64,000 bases of DNA from Variovorax gracilis (GTDB taxonomy: Bacteria > Pseudomonadota > Gammaproteobacteria > Burkholderiales > Burkholderiaceae_C): assembly GCF_030317115.1 (NCBI RefSeq), contig NZ_JASZYF010000001.1, forward strand, positions 930,001 to 994,000, in the 5' to 3' direction. Made by a program: the position numbers and the translations under genes. This document shows positions 1 to 8,653 of the stretch, in pieces. The notes below the pieces were generated by a model, which was given only the letters and a program-made list of their open reading frames with translations, had not been told where the DNA came from and ran no database searches. Position 1 is the first letter of the stretch, and each line of letters opens with the position of its first letter.

Positions 1-1166
1 ATGCACTGGTGCGAGCCATAGCCGAAGGTGAGATGGTCGCTCGCGTTGTCACGCCGGATGTCGAACAGGTCGGCGTCCGCGAATCGGGCCTGGTCGTGGT
101 TGGCCGACGAGGTGACGATCAGCAGCTTCGAGCCGGCGGGCAGGTCGACGCCACCCACCTGCGCATCGGACGTGACGATGCGGCGCCATGCCGCGACCGA
201 GCCGTTGTGGCGCAGGCATTCCTCCACCGCGTTGGGGATCAGGCTCGGGTCTTCGCAGATGTCTCGCCACGCGTCGGGGTGCTGCAGCAGCAGCTTCATC
301 GCGTTGGCGGTGGCGTTGGCCGTGGTCTCGTGTGCCGCGACGATGCCGGCCATCATCATCGAGTGGAGGTATGAGTCGGTGACGACCTCAGGCAACTGGC
401 GCTGCTTGCGCAGCCCGTATTGCATCCAGCCGCCGCCTTCCGGGTCCTGGCGCATCTTGTCCAGCACCTTGCCGGCGAACTGCCAGAAGTTGCCGACCGC
501 ATGCGCCACCGCCACCTGCTCTTCCGGCTTCGGCCGGCCCCAGGTGTTGACGGTGTGCGCGATCGAATACTTGCGCAGCGTGTCCATGTCTTCCTCTGGC
601 ACGCCGAGGAAATGCAGGGCCACGGTCAGCGGCACTTCCCAGAGCATCTGGTCCACCAAGTCGGCGCGGCCGTCATCGATGAAGCGGTCGACGTACTCGC
701 GCGCGAGCTGCCGCACCATCGGCTCGTGGTGCTTGAGTTCCTCGGGCGTGAACGGGTCCATCAAGGCGCGGCGGCGCGGCATGTGCGCCGGCTCGTCCTC
801 GTTGACCAGCGTGCGGTTCAGCGCGAAGCCGTAGGACGCGAGCACCGCGTTCGCCTCATCGCCGGTCGGCGTGATCTTCTCGAGCGCGATGGAGGGGCTG
901 AAGGTGATGTTGTCGCGAAAGATGGCCTTGATGTCGTCATAGCGCGTGACCACCCAGTAGCCGAGCTTCGGGCTCCAGAAGATCGGCTCCTGCTCGCGCG
1001 CCCAGCGTACGTACTCGGGTGGATCCTGCTGGTAGCCGTCCTCGAAGGGATCGAAGTCGGCGGCGCGCTGGCTGACCGGGCAGCCGGTCGGCGTTCGCTC
1101 GCCGGACAGCGCACCATGCGCCACTGGGCAACCGGCGGTTCCACGCGGGACTTCAACACTGCTCAT
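1..1166 (-). CDS. Self-sufficient cytochrome P450, CYP116B-like (N-terminal heme domain, cut by window edge)
   Basis: Cytochrome P450 monooxygenase; 388 codons are visible before the left edge. Seen: an N-terminal Cys-Pro-Val segment, an I-helix with AHETT, a helix-K motif (EECLR), and the heme-binding run FGYGSHQC, whose cysteine is the last complete codon of the window. The sequence closely resembles what I remember of Rhodococcus CYP116B2 (RhF), including the stretches EKITP, LVNEDEPAHMPRRRALMDPF and SIAHTVNTWGRP. Members of that family continue into an FMN reductase and a 2Fe-2S ferredoxin domain in one chain of about 780 residues; those domains would lie outside this window, so the fusion is inferred. 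The ATG at 1166 has GAGGAGG about 8 bases upstream, at the end of the preceding Bug gene, so the two are probably cotranscribed. Confidence 0.88.
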   Translation of the reverse strand, partial: MSSVEVPRGTAGCPVAHGALSGERTPTGCPVSQRAADFDPFEDGYQQDPPEYVRWAREQEPIFWSPKLGYWVVTRYDDIKAIFRDNITFSPSIALEKITPTGDEANAVLASYGFALNRTLVNEDEPAHMPRRRALMDPFTPEELKHHEPMVRQLAREYVDRFIDDGRADLVDQMLWEVPLTVALHFLGVPEEDMDTLRKYSIAHTVNTWGRPKPEEQVAVAHAVGNFWQFAGKVLDKMRQDPEGGGWMQYGLRKQRQLPEVVTDSYLHSMMMAGIVAAHETTANATANAMKLLLQHPDAWRDICEDPSLIPNAVEECLRHNGSVAAWRRIVTSDAQVGGVDLPAGSKLLIVTSSANHDQARFADADLFDIRRDNASDHLTFGYGSHQC

Positions 1167-1179
1167 GGCGCGCGCCTCC

Positions 1180-2154
1180 TCAGTCCAGGGAAATCTTCAG
1201 GTCACGGATCAGCTTCTGCCACTTGGTGGTTTCGGCCTTCAGCAACTCCGCGAACTGCGCGGGCGTGTTGCCGACGGGCTCCACACCGAAGTCGACCAGC
1301 CGCTTGCTGACGGCCGGATCATGGATGGCCGCAACGACCTGCTTGTTGATCGCGGCGATCGTCGCCGGGGGCGTGCCCGCTGGCACGACCATGCCGACGA
1401 GCGCGGCGGCTTCGACGTTCTTGAATCCCAATTCGGCAAAGGTCGGCACGTCCGGCAATTGCGGCAGCCGGGTCGCGTTGGCCACGGCGAGCGCCTTGAC
1501 CTTTCCGCCCTTGATGAAGCCGGCACCCGCGGCCAGGTCGACCATCATGGCCGGGATCTGCCCGCCGGCGACGTCGGCCAGGGCCGGCGCGGCGCCGCGA
1601 TACGGCGCATGGACCATCTCGAGGCCGGCTTCCGACTTCAGCAGTTCCATCGCCAGGTGATGCGGGCTTCCGGCCCCGGCCGAGCCGTAGTTGATGCCGC
1701 CGGGCTTGGCCTTGGCCTGGGCGATGAAATCCTTGGCGTCCTTGACCTCGATGCCGGGGCCCGCGACCAGGATCATCGGGAAGCGCCCCATCAGCGTGAC
1801 GGGTGCGAGGTCCTTGGTCGGGCTGTAGCTGAGCGACTTGTAAAGCACCGGGTTGAAGACCAGCGTGCCGTTGTCAGCCGAAAGCACCGTGTAGCCATCC
1901 GCCGCGGCACGCGCCACCTCGGCGGCACCGAGCGCCGTGTTGCCGCCCGGCTTGTTGTCGACGACGACAGGCTGGCCCGCCTGTGTCGACCAGGTCTGGC
2001 CGATGGTGCGCGCGAGGAAGTCGGAGCCGCCACCCGCCGCGTAGGGAACGACCCATCGGACCGGCTTGCTCGGATAGGTCGACTGGGCCTGGGCGATCGC
2101 GGGCAGATGCAGGACGGGCAACGCCAGCAGCGTCGCGACAAGAAGTTTCTTCAT
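1180..2154 (-). CDS. Bug/TctC-family periplasmic solute receptor
   Basis: Tripartite tricarboxylate transporter receptor of the Bug family, a periplasmic protein that binds carboxylated or aromatic solutes. It has a signal peptide ending near AQAQ, then the family opening YPSKPVRWVVPYAAGGGSD, and later the YGSAGAGSPHHLA and HAPYRGAAPALADV signatures. At 324 residues it has the usual length. The start MKKLL at 2154 is preferred over an in-frame ATG 15 bases upstream because AGGA lies about 8 bases before it. No TctA or TctB membrane subunits are nearby, so it is an orphan receptor, as is common in Comamonadaceae and Bordetella. It is followed 13 bases later by the P450 gene and faces an IclR regulator, so it may sense or import the P450 substrate or a breakdown product. 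Confidence 0.9.
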   Translation of the reverse strand: MKKLLVATLLALPVLHLPAIAQAQSTYPSKPVRWVVPYAAGGGSDFLARTIGQTWSTQAGQPVVVDNKPGGNTALGAAEVARAAADGYTVLSADNGTLVFNPVLYKSLSYSPTKDLAPVTLMGRFPMILVAGPGIEVKDAKDFIAQAKAKPGGINYGSAGAGSPHHLAMELLKSEAGLEMVHAPYRGAAPALADVAGGQIPAMMVDLAAGAGFIKGGKVKALAVANATRLPQLPDVPTFAELGFKNVEAAALVGMVVPAGTPPATIAAINKQVVAAIHDPAVSKRLVDFGVEPVGNTPAQFAELLKAETTKWQKLIRDLKISLD

Positions 2155-2178
2155 CGGGTCGATCCTCATGGGTGAATT

Positions 2179-2205
2179 GCGTAATTGTTATACGCTATGC
2201 GTAAC
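2179..2205. promoter_or_regulatory. Overlapping inverted repeats between the Bug-P450 operon and the IclR gene
   Basis: The intergenic region carries three half-sites of the type GCGTAA/TTAyACGC: GCGTAA at 2179-2184, TTATACGC at 2188-2195 and GCGTAAC at 2199-2205. The last two form GTTATACGC-TAT-GCGTAAC. The region is AT-rich compared with its surroundings and lies between divergent starts at 2154 and 2257. It is the natural operator for the adjacent IclR protein; the binding is inferred. Confidence 0.55.
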
Positions 2206-2256
2206 TAAAACATGGGGTTTGTACTGCCCCCCAACCCCTGAGTAGGATCAAGCGCC

Positions 2257-3099
2257 ATGAGCAAGACCATGAATCCCGACGCAGCCGTGGACGCCGCCGC
2301 CCCGCGAGTGCTGGAGCGCCGGCAGCGTGTGCAGTCCGCCGAAACAGGCATGGCCGTGCTGAAAACCCTGTCGGGGATGGGCGGCAGCGCGGGCCTGTCC
2401 GCGCTCGCCGCGCAGGTGGGCGAAAGCCCGGCCAAGGTACATCGCTACCTGGCCAGCCTGATCCAGGAGGGCATGGTCGAGCAGGACGCCAGCTCCCAGC
2501 GCTATTTCCTCGGACCCGAACTGATCCAGATCGGACTGACGGCGATGCGGCAGGCCGAGCCGATCCGTCTCGCCGAACCCGCGCTGGTGCGGCTGCGGGA
2601 GAGCCTGGAGATCACCTGCTTCGTGGCCCTGATGGGCAACAAGGGGCCCACCATCATGCGATTCGAGGAGCCCGGCTTGCCGGTGACGGTCAATGTGCGC
2701 GCCGGGTCCGTGATGTCGCTGGTGTGGTCAGCGACCGGCCGGGTCTTCCTGGGATTGCTGGACGAGGCCCGCGTGCGCACCCTGGCGGCAGAAGAACTGG
2801 CGGCAGCGACGCCGGACATGCTCGCCCTGCTGCCCATGCCGGATCCGATCGACAGCCTGCAACGCGAAGTCCGGGCAGCCGGGTGCGCTGTCGTCAGGGA
2901 CGTCTACCTGCGTGGCATCAGCGCCGTGGCCGCTCCCGTATTCGACTTCACGGGTCGGGTGTGCGCCGTGATCACCGCCCTGGGCGCGAGCGGCGGCTTC
3001 GATCCGTCGACGCATGGCCCGATCGCGACGGCCGTTCGACGTGAAGCGCAGGCCACCAGCGCCAAACTCGGCTACGCGGGCCCGCGGTCGGGAAACTGA
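2257..3099 (+). CDS. IclR-family transcriptional regulator
   Basis: DNA-binding regulator of 280 residues. After a basic N-terminal tail of about 25 residues comes a winged helix (roughly residues 28-90, with SALAAQVGESPAKVHRYLAS as the helix-turn-helix), followed by the IclR ligand-binding domain with the typical C-terminal part beginning near GCAVVRDVYLRGISAVAAPV. IclR proteins usually control neighbouring aromatic or carboxylate degradation genes. This one is divergent from the Bug receptor and CYP116B-like P450, with palindromic half-sites between, so it is the probable regulator of that pair. It ends 25 bases before the convergent acyl-CoA ligase. Confidence 0.9.
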   Translation: MSKTMNPDAAVDAAAPRVLERRQRVQSAETGMAVLKTLSGMGGSAGLSALAAQVGESPAKVHRYLASLIQEGMVEQDASSQRYFLGPELIQIGLTAMRQAEPIRLAEPALVRLRESLEITCFVALMGNKGPTIMRFEEPGLPVTVNVRAGSVMSLVWSATGRVFLGLLDEARVRTLAAEELAAATPDMLALLPMPDPIDSLQREVRAAGCAVVRDVYLRGISAVAAPVFDFTGRVCAVITALGASGGFDPSTHGPIATAVRREAQATSAKLGYAGPRSGN

Positions 3100-3124
3100 C
3101 GGCGCAAACTCTCGCGCCGGCGCC

Positions 3125-4816
3125 TCAGGACTTGCTCTCCGCCTCCTGCAGGAGCCGCCACATCACCTTGCCGCTGCCGCTCTTGGGCAGCGCATCGACG
3201 AACTGCACGGCGCGCGGGATCTTGTAGACCGCCATGTTCTCGCGGCACCAGTCGATGATCTGCTGCTCGGTCGTGTCCTTGTGCGTCGCACGCAGCACGA
3301 CCACCGCCTTGACCGACTCGCCGCGGTAGGCATCCTTCATCGCGATCACGCAGGCTTCCTGGATCGCCGGGTGGCGGAACATCAGCAGTTCGACTTCGGC
3401 CGGCCAGACCTTGAAGCCGCTCGCGTTGATCATGCGCTTGAGGCGGTCGGTCATGAAGAAATAGCCGTCCTCGTCCATGCGGCCCATATCGCCCGAGCGG
3501 AAGAAGCGCTTGCCTTCGAACTCGATGAAGGCAGCGGCCGTCGCGTCGGGGCGCTTCCAGTAGCCCTGGAAGACTTCGGGGCCGTGGATGATGATCTCGC
3601 CCGATTCGCCGATGGGCATCTCCTGCAGCGTGTCAGGATCGACCACGCGCGCGTCGGTGCTCATGTAGGGAATGCCCAGGCACTGCTGCTTGGGGTTCTC
3701 GAACGGGTTGGCATGCGAGGGCGCGGCCGTTTCGGTCAGGCCATAGCCCTCCTGGTACTTCAGGCCGAACTGCTCCAGCAGACGCTGCGCGACGGCCTGC
3801 GGCATCGCCGCGCCGCCGCCGCCGATGTAGACCAGGCTGCTGAGGTCGTAGTTCGCGAAGTTCGGGCTGGCCATCAGATCGATGACCATGGTGGGGATGT
3901 TGGTCCAGCTCGTGACCTTGCGGCGCGAGATCAGGCGACCGGCGACGTCGCGGTCCCAGCGCGGCATGATGACCAGCGTGCCGGCCATCAGGATCGTGGT
4001 GTGCATCATGCTCACCACGCCGGTGATGTGGAACATCGGCACCACCGCCAGCACCACCGCTTCCGACGACCCCAGGCCCCACAACTGGCCGGCGAAGGCG
4101 TTGTGCATCAGGCTCGAATGGTGGTGGATGCAGCCCTTGGGCAGCCCGGTGGTGCCGCTGGTGTAGGGCAACAGTGCCATGTCGTTGGCGCCGGCCACGT
4201 GCTCGGGTGCCGCATGCCCGGCATTCATCGCGTCGGTCCAGGCCGTGACGGCGCCGCCTTCGAGCGCCGGCAAGGGGTGTCGTGTCAGCAGCCAGTCACG
4301 CCAGGCCGCAGCGGGCGCCTCGTCGCCGGCCACTTCGGCATCGAAGGTGTCGGTGAACTGCGTGACGATCATGTGCGAGAGCCGGTCCTTGGGCTCCAGC
4401 GCGTTGCTGGCCTTGGCGAGCTCGGGCGCCAGATCGCCGGTGGTGATCGCGACCTTCGCGTCCGGGTCGGTGACGTAGTGCTTCAGCTCCTCGGCGCGGT
4501 TCATCGGATTGACCGGCACCACGACGGCGTTGGCGCGCAGGATCGCGAAATGCGCGATCACGAGTTGCGGGCAGTTCTGCATGTCGAGCAGCACCCGGTC
4601 GCCGCGCTTCACGCCCAGCGCATGCAGCGTGCCGGCGAGGCGCTCGGCCTGCGCCGCAAATTCGCGATACGTGATCTCGCTGCCGAAGAAGACGAGCGCG
4701 GCCTTGTCGGGGAAGCGGGCGGCGGCGGTGGCGAGGTTGTGCCACAGGGAGGTGGCGGGAACGGTGATCGAACGGGGCAGGCGCTGGGGCCAGAATTTGT
4801 AGTGCGGGCGATCCAT
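3125..4816 (-). CDS. AMP-forming acyl-CoA ligase (long/medium-chain fatty acid or aryl acid)
   Basis: ANL-superfamily adenylating enzyme of 563 residues that activates a carboxylic acid with ATP and joins it to CoA. The phosphate-binding loop TSGTTGLPKG is at 219-228, the adenylate motif YGLTE follows, and SGDMGRMDEDGYFFMTDRLK marks the hinge. The catalytic lysine of the C-terminal domain is K550 in SGSGK. There is no signal peptide, so it is cytoplasmic. The overall character (MTDRLKRMINASGFKVWPAEVE) is that of fatty-acid/AlkK-type ligases, but the substrate cannot be read from sequence. It is convergent with the IclR gene and divergent from the OsmC gene; the 187 bases to the OsmC start hold no structure I recognise beyond that gene's ribosome binding site. 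Confidence 0.88.
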   Translation of the reverse strand: MDRPHYKFWPQRLPRSITVPATSLWHNLATAAARFPDKAALVFFGSEITYREFAAQAERLAGTLHALGVKRGDRVLLDMQNCPQLVIAHFAILRANAVVVPVNPMNRAEELKHYVTDPDAKVAITTGDLAPELAKASNALEPKDRLSHMIVTQFTDTFDAEVAGDEAPAAAWRDWLLTRHPLPALEGGAVTAWTDAMNAGHAAPEHVAGANDMALLPYTSGTTGLPKGCIHHHSSLMHNAFAGQLWGLGSSEAVVLAVVPMFHITGVVSMMHTTILMAGTLVIMPRWDRDVAGRLISRRKVTSWTNIPTMVIDLMASPNFANYDLSSLVYIGGGGAAMPQAVAQRLLEQFGLKYQEGYGLTETAAPSHANPFENPKQQCLGIPYMSTDARVVDPDTLQEMPIGESGEIIIHGPEVFQGYWKRPDATAAAFIEFEGKRFFRSGDMGRMDEDGYFFMTDRLKRMINASGFKVWPAEVELLMFRHPAIQEACVIAMKDAYRGESVKAVVVLRATHKDTTEQQIIDWCRENMAVYKIPRAVQFVDALPKSGSGKVMWRLLQEAESKS

Positions 4817-5003
4817 ACAGTCTCCAAACAGCGTGAGAGCCTACGACGCCCGGCGGAGCGCCTGCATCGGGGAAGCCCCGAAGCCGTCACATGGGCGACT
4901 CGCCAGGGTCGGTTGCTCTTGTTGCACCAAAGGCCGACAGACGCCGCCACCGATATGCCGTACAACGGCAGGCTCCGTTCAACCCACCCACCAAGGAGTA
5001 CAC

Positions 5004-5444
5004 ATGGCTGCAGACAAGCACGCAAGCGTTCACTGGGAAGGCGCCGGCAAGACCGGCAAGGGCCAGATCAGCACCGAGACCGGCGCGCTGAAGGACTACC
5101 CCTACGGCTTCGCGAGCCGCTTCGAGGACGACAAGCGCGGCACCAACCCGGAAGAGATCCTGGGCGCGGCGCACGCCGGCTGCCTCACCATGGCCTTCGC
5201 CTTCGCGCTCGAAGGTGCGGGCTTCACCGCCAGCGCGATCGACACCAAGGCGGCGGTGCGGCTCGCCAAGGACGGCCCGGGCTTCAAGATCGACCGGATC
5301 CAGCTCGAACTCGAAGCCAGCATCCCGGGCATCGACGAAGCCAAGTTCCAGGAACTGGCCGCCGGCGCGAAAGCAGGCTGCCCGCTGTCGAAGGCGCTCG
5401 CCAGCGTGCCGGAGATCACGCTGAAGGCCACGCTCAAGAGTTGA
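5004..5444 (+). CDS. OsmC-family peroxiredoxin
   Basis: Small cytoplasmic thiol peroxidase of the OsmC/Ohr superfamily, 146 residues. The two redox cysteines are C60 (in AAHAGCLTM) and C126 (in KAGCPLSKAL), placed as in OsmC, which reduces organic hydroperoxides. The start is ATG at 5004, with AAGGAG at 4993-4998; longer in-frame extensions upstream are GC-driven and have no ribosome binding site. The middle region with GFTASAIDT fits OsmC better than Ohr. It stands alone between the ligase and a Bug receptor. Confidence 0.92.
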   Translation: MAADKHASVHWEGAGKTGKGQISTETGALKDYPYGFASRFEDDKRGTNPEEILGAAHAGCLTMAFAFALEGAGFTASAIDTKAAVRLAKDGPGFKIDRIQLELEASIPGIDEAKFQELAAGAKAGCPLSKALASVPEITLKATLKS

Positions 5445-5498
5445 TGCCTTGGGCCGAATGGCGCTGTTTATGATCCCTCGCTCAACGAGGAGACAGAC

Positions 5499-6464
5499 AT
5501 GAACATCGCCCGCAAAGGCATCGCGGCGGTCCTGTGCATGGCGGCGTGCGCCACGGCCATGGCCGCCTTTCCCGAGAAGCCGATCAAGATCGTGATCGGC
5601 TTTCCTGCCGGAGGGCCGCTCGACCAGCACGCACGCCTGCTCACCGACAAGCTGCAGGCCGTGCTGGGCCAGCCCGTCATCGTCGACTACAAGCCGGGCG
5701 CGGGCGGCTCGGTCGGCGCCGAAGCCGTCGCCAGGAGCCCGGCGGACGGCTACACGCTGATGCTCGCCAACACCGGCGTGGCGGTGATCAACGGCGCGCT
5801 TTACACCAAGCTGCCCTACAACACGCTCAAGGACTTCACGCCGATCGCCCGCACGGCCATGCAGCCGCTCGCGCTGCTGGTGACGCCGAAGCTGCCCGTG
5901 TCCAATCTCAAGCAGTTCGTCGACTACGCCCGCGCCCGGCCTGGCCAGATCAACTATGGCTCGGCAGGCAACGGCGGCATCAGCCATCTGGTGCCTGAGA
6001 TGTTCAAGAGCGCCACCGGCATCTTCATGGTCCATATCCCCTACCGCGGCAGCGCTCCGGCCTTCACCGACCTGATGGGCGGGCAGGTGCAATTCATGGC
6101 CGAATCGATTCCGCAGGCAGCCAACTATCACAAGCAGGGCAAGGTCCGGGCGCTGGCCGTCACGAGCGCCACGCGCAACCCGGCCCTCCCCGACGTGCCG
6201 ACGGTGATCGAGGCCGGCATCAAGGGGTTCGAGGTGGTCGGGTTCTACGGCTTCCTCGCGCCCGCCGGCACGCCGAAGGACGTGGTCGCCAAGCTCAGCG
6301 ACGCTTTCAGGCAAGTGCTGACCAGCCCCGAGGTGCGCGACCGCATGGTGAGCCAGGGGGCCGATCCGGCCTTCCTCGGCTCAGAGGATTTCGCGAAGTT
6401 CCTGGTGGCTGAAACGCCCCGATGGGAAAAGGCGGTCAAGGCTTCCGGCGCACGGATGGACTGA
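5499..6464 (+). CDS. Bug/TctC-family periplasmic solute receptor
   Basis: Second Bug receptor, 321 residues. A signal peptide ends around AMAA, followed by FPEKPIKIVIGFPAGGPLDQ, the pocket motif YGSAGNGGISHL, and HIPYRGSAPAFTDLMGGQ. GAGGAGA lies 8 bases before the ATG. No TctA/TctB partner is adjacent. The downstream amino-acid ABC operon starts 61 bases later with its own ribosome binding site and could share a transcript, but the two systems are mechanistically unrelated. The ligand is unknown; carboxylates or nicotinate-like acids are the known ligands of the family. Confidence 0.9.
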   Translation: MNIARKGIAAVLCMAACATAMAAFPEKPIKIVIGFPAGGPLDQHARLLTDKLQAVLGQPVIVDYKPGAGGSVGAEAVARSPADGYTLMLANTGVAVINGALYTKLPYNTLKDFTPIARTAMQPLALLVTPKLPVSNLKQFVDYARARPGQINYGSAGNGGISHLVPEMFKSATGIFMVHIPYRGSAPAFTDLMGGQVQFMAESIPQAANYHKQGKVRALAVTSATRNPALPDVPTVIEAGIKGFEVVGFYGFLAPAGTPKDVVAKLSDAFRQVLTSPEVRDRMVSQGADPAFLGSEDFAKFLVAETPRWEKAVKASGARMD

Positions 6465-6525
6465 ACCGGCACAGCTCTTGCGTACAGCCGATGGATTCCC
6501 CATCGACTTACCCAGGAGCCCTGCC

Positions 6526-7317
6526 ATGAAGTATTCCAAGCGCCAGTTCGCGTCGATCCTCGCCGCGGCCGCGCTGTTCAGCGTCGGTGCCGCGCACGCC
6601 CAGAATGCGCTCGACAACGTCCTGAAGGCCAAGACCATCAAGATCGCCGTGCCGACGGACTACCCGCCCTACGGCTCGGTCGACAAGAACATGGCACCGC
6701 AAGGCCTCGACGTCGAGATGGCCCAGCTCATCGCGAGCAAGCTGGGCGTCAAGGTAGAGCTGGTGCCTGTGACCAGCGCCAACCGCATCCCCTACCTGCA
6801 GACGCGCAAGGCGGACCTCGTGATCTCCACGCTCGGCAAGAACGCCGAGCGCGAGAAGGTCATCGACTTCTCCGCCGCCTACGCGCCCTTCTTCCAGGCG
6901 GTGTACGCCTCGAAGAACCTCAACATCAAGAGCTTTGCCGACATGGGCGGCAAGAGCGTGGCCGTGACGCGCGGCGCAATGGAAGACCAGGAGCTCGCCA
7001 AGGTGGCGCCGTCCAACGTCGACTACAAGCGCTTCGAGGACAACAACGCCACCATCGCCGCCTTCGTCGCGGGCCAGACGCAGACCATCGCAACCAGCGC
7101 GGCCGTGGCCGGCGACATGATGCAGAAGAACCCACAGCTCGGCGCCGAATACAAGCTGCTGCTGAAGGACAGCCCTTGCTTCATCGGCATCGCCAAGGGC
7201 GAGGATGCGCTGAAGACCAAGGTCAACAACATCATTGCCGGCGCGAAGAAGGACGGCACGCTCGACGCCATGGCGAAGAAGTGGCTCGGCCGGCCCGCTG
7301 GCGACCTGCCGGTCTGA
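6526..7317 (+). CDS. Polar amino-acid ABC transporter, periplasmic binding protein
   Basis: Family 3 extracellular solute-binding protein of 263 residues. A signal peptide ends at AHAQ; the mature start is followed by AVPTDYPPYGSVD and GLDVEMAQLIASKLGV, the usual ligand-site opening of glutamine/histidine-type receptors. The CDEF-like lobe continues through RKADLVISTLGKNAEREKVI. The start is ATG at 6526 with CAGGAG at 6513-6518. It is the first gene of a four-gene importer (binding protein, two permeases, ATPase) spaced by 15 and 7 bases and then a 17-base overlap. The likely substrate is a polar amino acid or opine; the identity is not resolved. Confidence 0.92.
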   Translation: MKYSKRQFASILAAAALFSVGAAHAQNALDNVLKAKTIKIAVPTDYPPYGSVDKNMAPQGLDVEMAQLIASKLGVKVELVPVTSANRIPYLQTRKADLVISTLGKNAEREKVIDFSAAYAPFFQAVYASKNLNIKSFADMGGKSVAVTRGAMEDQELAKVAPSNVDYKRFEDNNATIAAFVAGQTQTIATSAAVAGDMMQKNPQLGAEYKLLLKDSPCFIGIAKGEDALKTKVNNIIAGAKKDGTLDAMAKKWLGRPAGDLPV

Positions 7318-7332
7318 CCGGCCCGGCCAGCC

Positions 7333-7992
7333 ATGGGCATCGAATTCGACTTCGGCGCCGTCCTCGGCCAGTGGCCCCTGCTCGTCAGGGGCGTGCTCTG
7401 GACGCTGGGCCTGACAGCCATCGCGACCGCGATCGGCATGGTGGTCGGCGTGGCCTGCGCCTGGGCCCGCGCGAACGGCCCCGCGTGGCTGCGCTGGATC
7501 GTGGGCAGCTATGTGGAGCTGATTCGCAACACGCCCTTCATCGTGCAGCTCTTCTTCATCTTCTTCGGGCTGCCGGCGGCGGGCTTCAAGCTCTCGCCGG
7601 AGGTGGCTTCGATCATCGCGATGGTGATGAACCTCGGCGCCTATGCGACCGAGATCATCCGCGCCGGCATCGAGGCCACGCCGCGCGGCCAGATCGAGGC
7701 CGCCGTGAGCCTGGCACTCAACAAGGTGCAGGTGTTCATGCGCGTGGTGCTGCCGCCCGCGATGAAGAAGGTCTGGCCCGCGATGGTGAGCCAGATCATC
7801 ATCGTGATGCTGGGCTCCGCCGTGTGCAGCCAGATCTCGACCGAGGAACTGAGCTACGCCGCGAACCTGATCCAGAGCCGCAACTTCCGCGCGTTCGAGG
7901 CCTTCATCGTCGCGACGGTGATCTACCTGGCGCTGTCGATGGGCGCACGCCGGCTGCTCAACTGGGCCGGCCCCAGGTACTTCGGACGCTGA
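7333..7992 (+). CDS. Amino-acid ABC transporter permease (HisM/GlnP type)
   Basis: Inner-membrane permease of 219 residues with about five hydrophobic segments. The EAA loop that docks onto the ATPase is visible as EIIRAGIEATPRGQIEAA. The N-terminal half holds ELIRNTPFIVQLFFIFFGLP, a hallmark of the HisM/GlnP family. It lies 15 bases after the binding-protein gene and 7 bases before the second permease, forming a heterodimeric channel with it. Confidence 0.92.
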   Translation: MGIEFDFGAVLGQWPLLVRGVLWTLGLTAIATAIGMVVGVACAWARANGPAWLRWIVGSYVELIRNTPFIVQLFFIFFGLPAAGFKLSPEVASIIAMVMNLGAYATEIIRAGIEATPRGQIEAAVSLALNKVQVFMRVVLPPAMKKVWPAMVSQIIIVMLGSAVCSQISTEELSYAANLIQSRNFRAFEAFIVATVIYLALSMGARRLLNWAGPRYFGR

Positions 7993-7999
7993 GGCACTC

Positions 8000-8653
8000 A
8001 TGACCGACTTCTCGCTCTGGGACATCCTGCGCAATCTGCTGATGGCGTTGCGCTGGACGGTCGTGCTGTCGCTGATCGCCTTTGTCGGCGGCGGCGTGGT
8101 GGGCGGCCTGCTGCTTTTCCTGCGCCTGTCCGGTGGCCGGGCGGCCGATCGGCTGGTCAGCCTCTACGTGCAAGTCTTCCAGGGGACGCCGCTGCTGATG
8201 CAGTTGTTCCTGGCGTACTTCGGCATTGCATTGTTCGGCATCGACGTCTCCGCGTGGACTGCCGCCTCGGTCGCGCTCACGCTCTACACCAGCGCCTTCC
8301 TCACCGAGATCTGGCGCGGCTGCGTGGCTTCCATTCCCAAGGGGCAATGGGAGGCATCCGGCAGCCTCGCGCTGAGCTTCGCAGAGCAGATGCGCCACGT
8401 GATCCTGCCGCAGGCCCTGCGCATCGCGGTGGCGCCGACGGTGGGCTTTCTGGTGCAGGTCATCAAGGGCACGGCGCTGGCCTCGGTGATCGGCTTCGTC
8501 GAACTCACCAAGGCGGGCAGCATGATCTCGAACGCGACCTTCAAGCCTTTCGTCGTGTTCAGCTGCGTCGCCCTGCTCTATTTCGTGCTGTGCTTTCCCG
8601 TGAGCCTGTACGCCAAGAACCTCGAGAGGAAGATCCATGGCGCTCGTCGCTGA
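8000..8653 (+). CDS. Amino-acid ABC transporter permease, second subunit
   Basis: Inner-membrane permease of 217 residues, partner of the previous gene. It carries the family segment VQVFQGTPLLMQLFLAYFG and an EAA loop (TEIWRGCVASIPKGQWEAS). The last 17 bases overlap the ATPase gene in another frame, indicating translational coupling. Confidence 0.92.
   Translation: MTDFSLWDILRNLLMALRWTVVLSLIAFVGGGVVGGLLLFLRLSGGRAADRLVSLYVQVFQGTPLLMQLFLAYFGIALFGIDVSAWTAASVALTLYTSAFLTEIWRGCVASIPKGQWEASGSLALSFAEQMRHVILPQALRIAVAPTVGFLVQVIKGTALASVIGFVELTKAGSMISNATFKPFVVFSCVALLYFVLCFPVSLYAKNLERKIHGARR

Noticed and set aside
3014..5473. Open frame of 819 codons on the plus strand opposite the acyl-CoA ligase
   Set aside because: It is a GC-bias shadow: the opposite strand encodes a complete ligase with all motifs, and the frame is rich in His, Arg and Gly without any domain.
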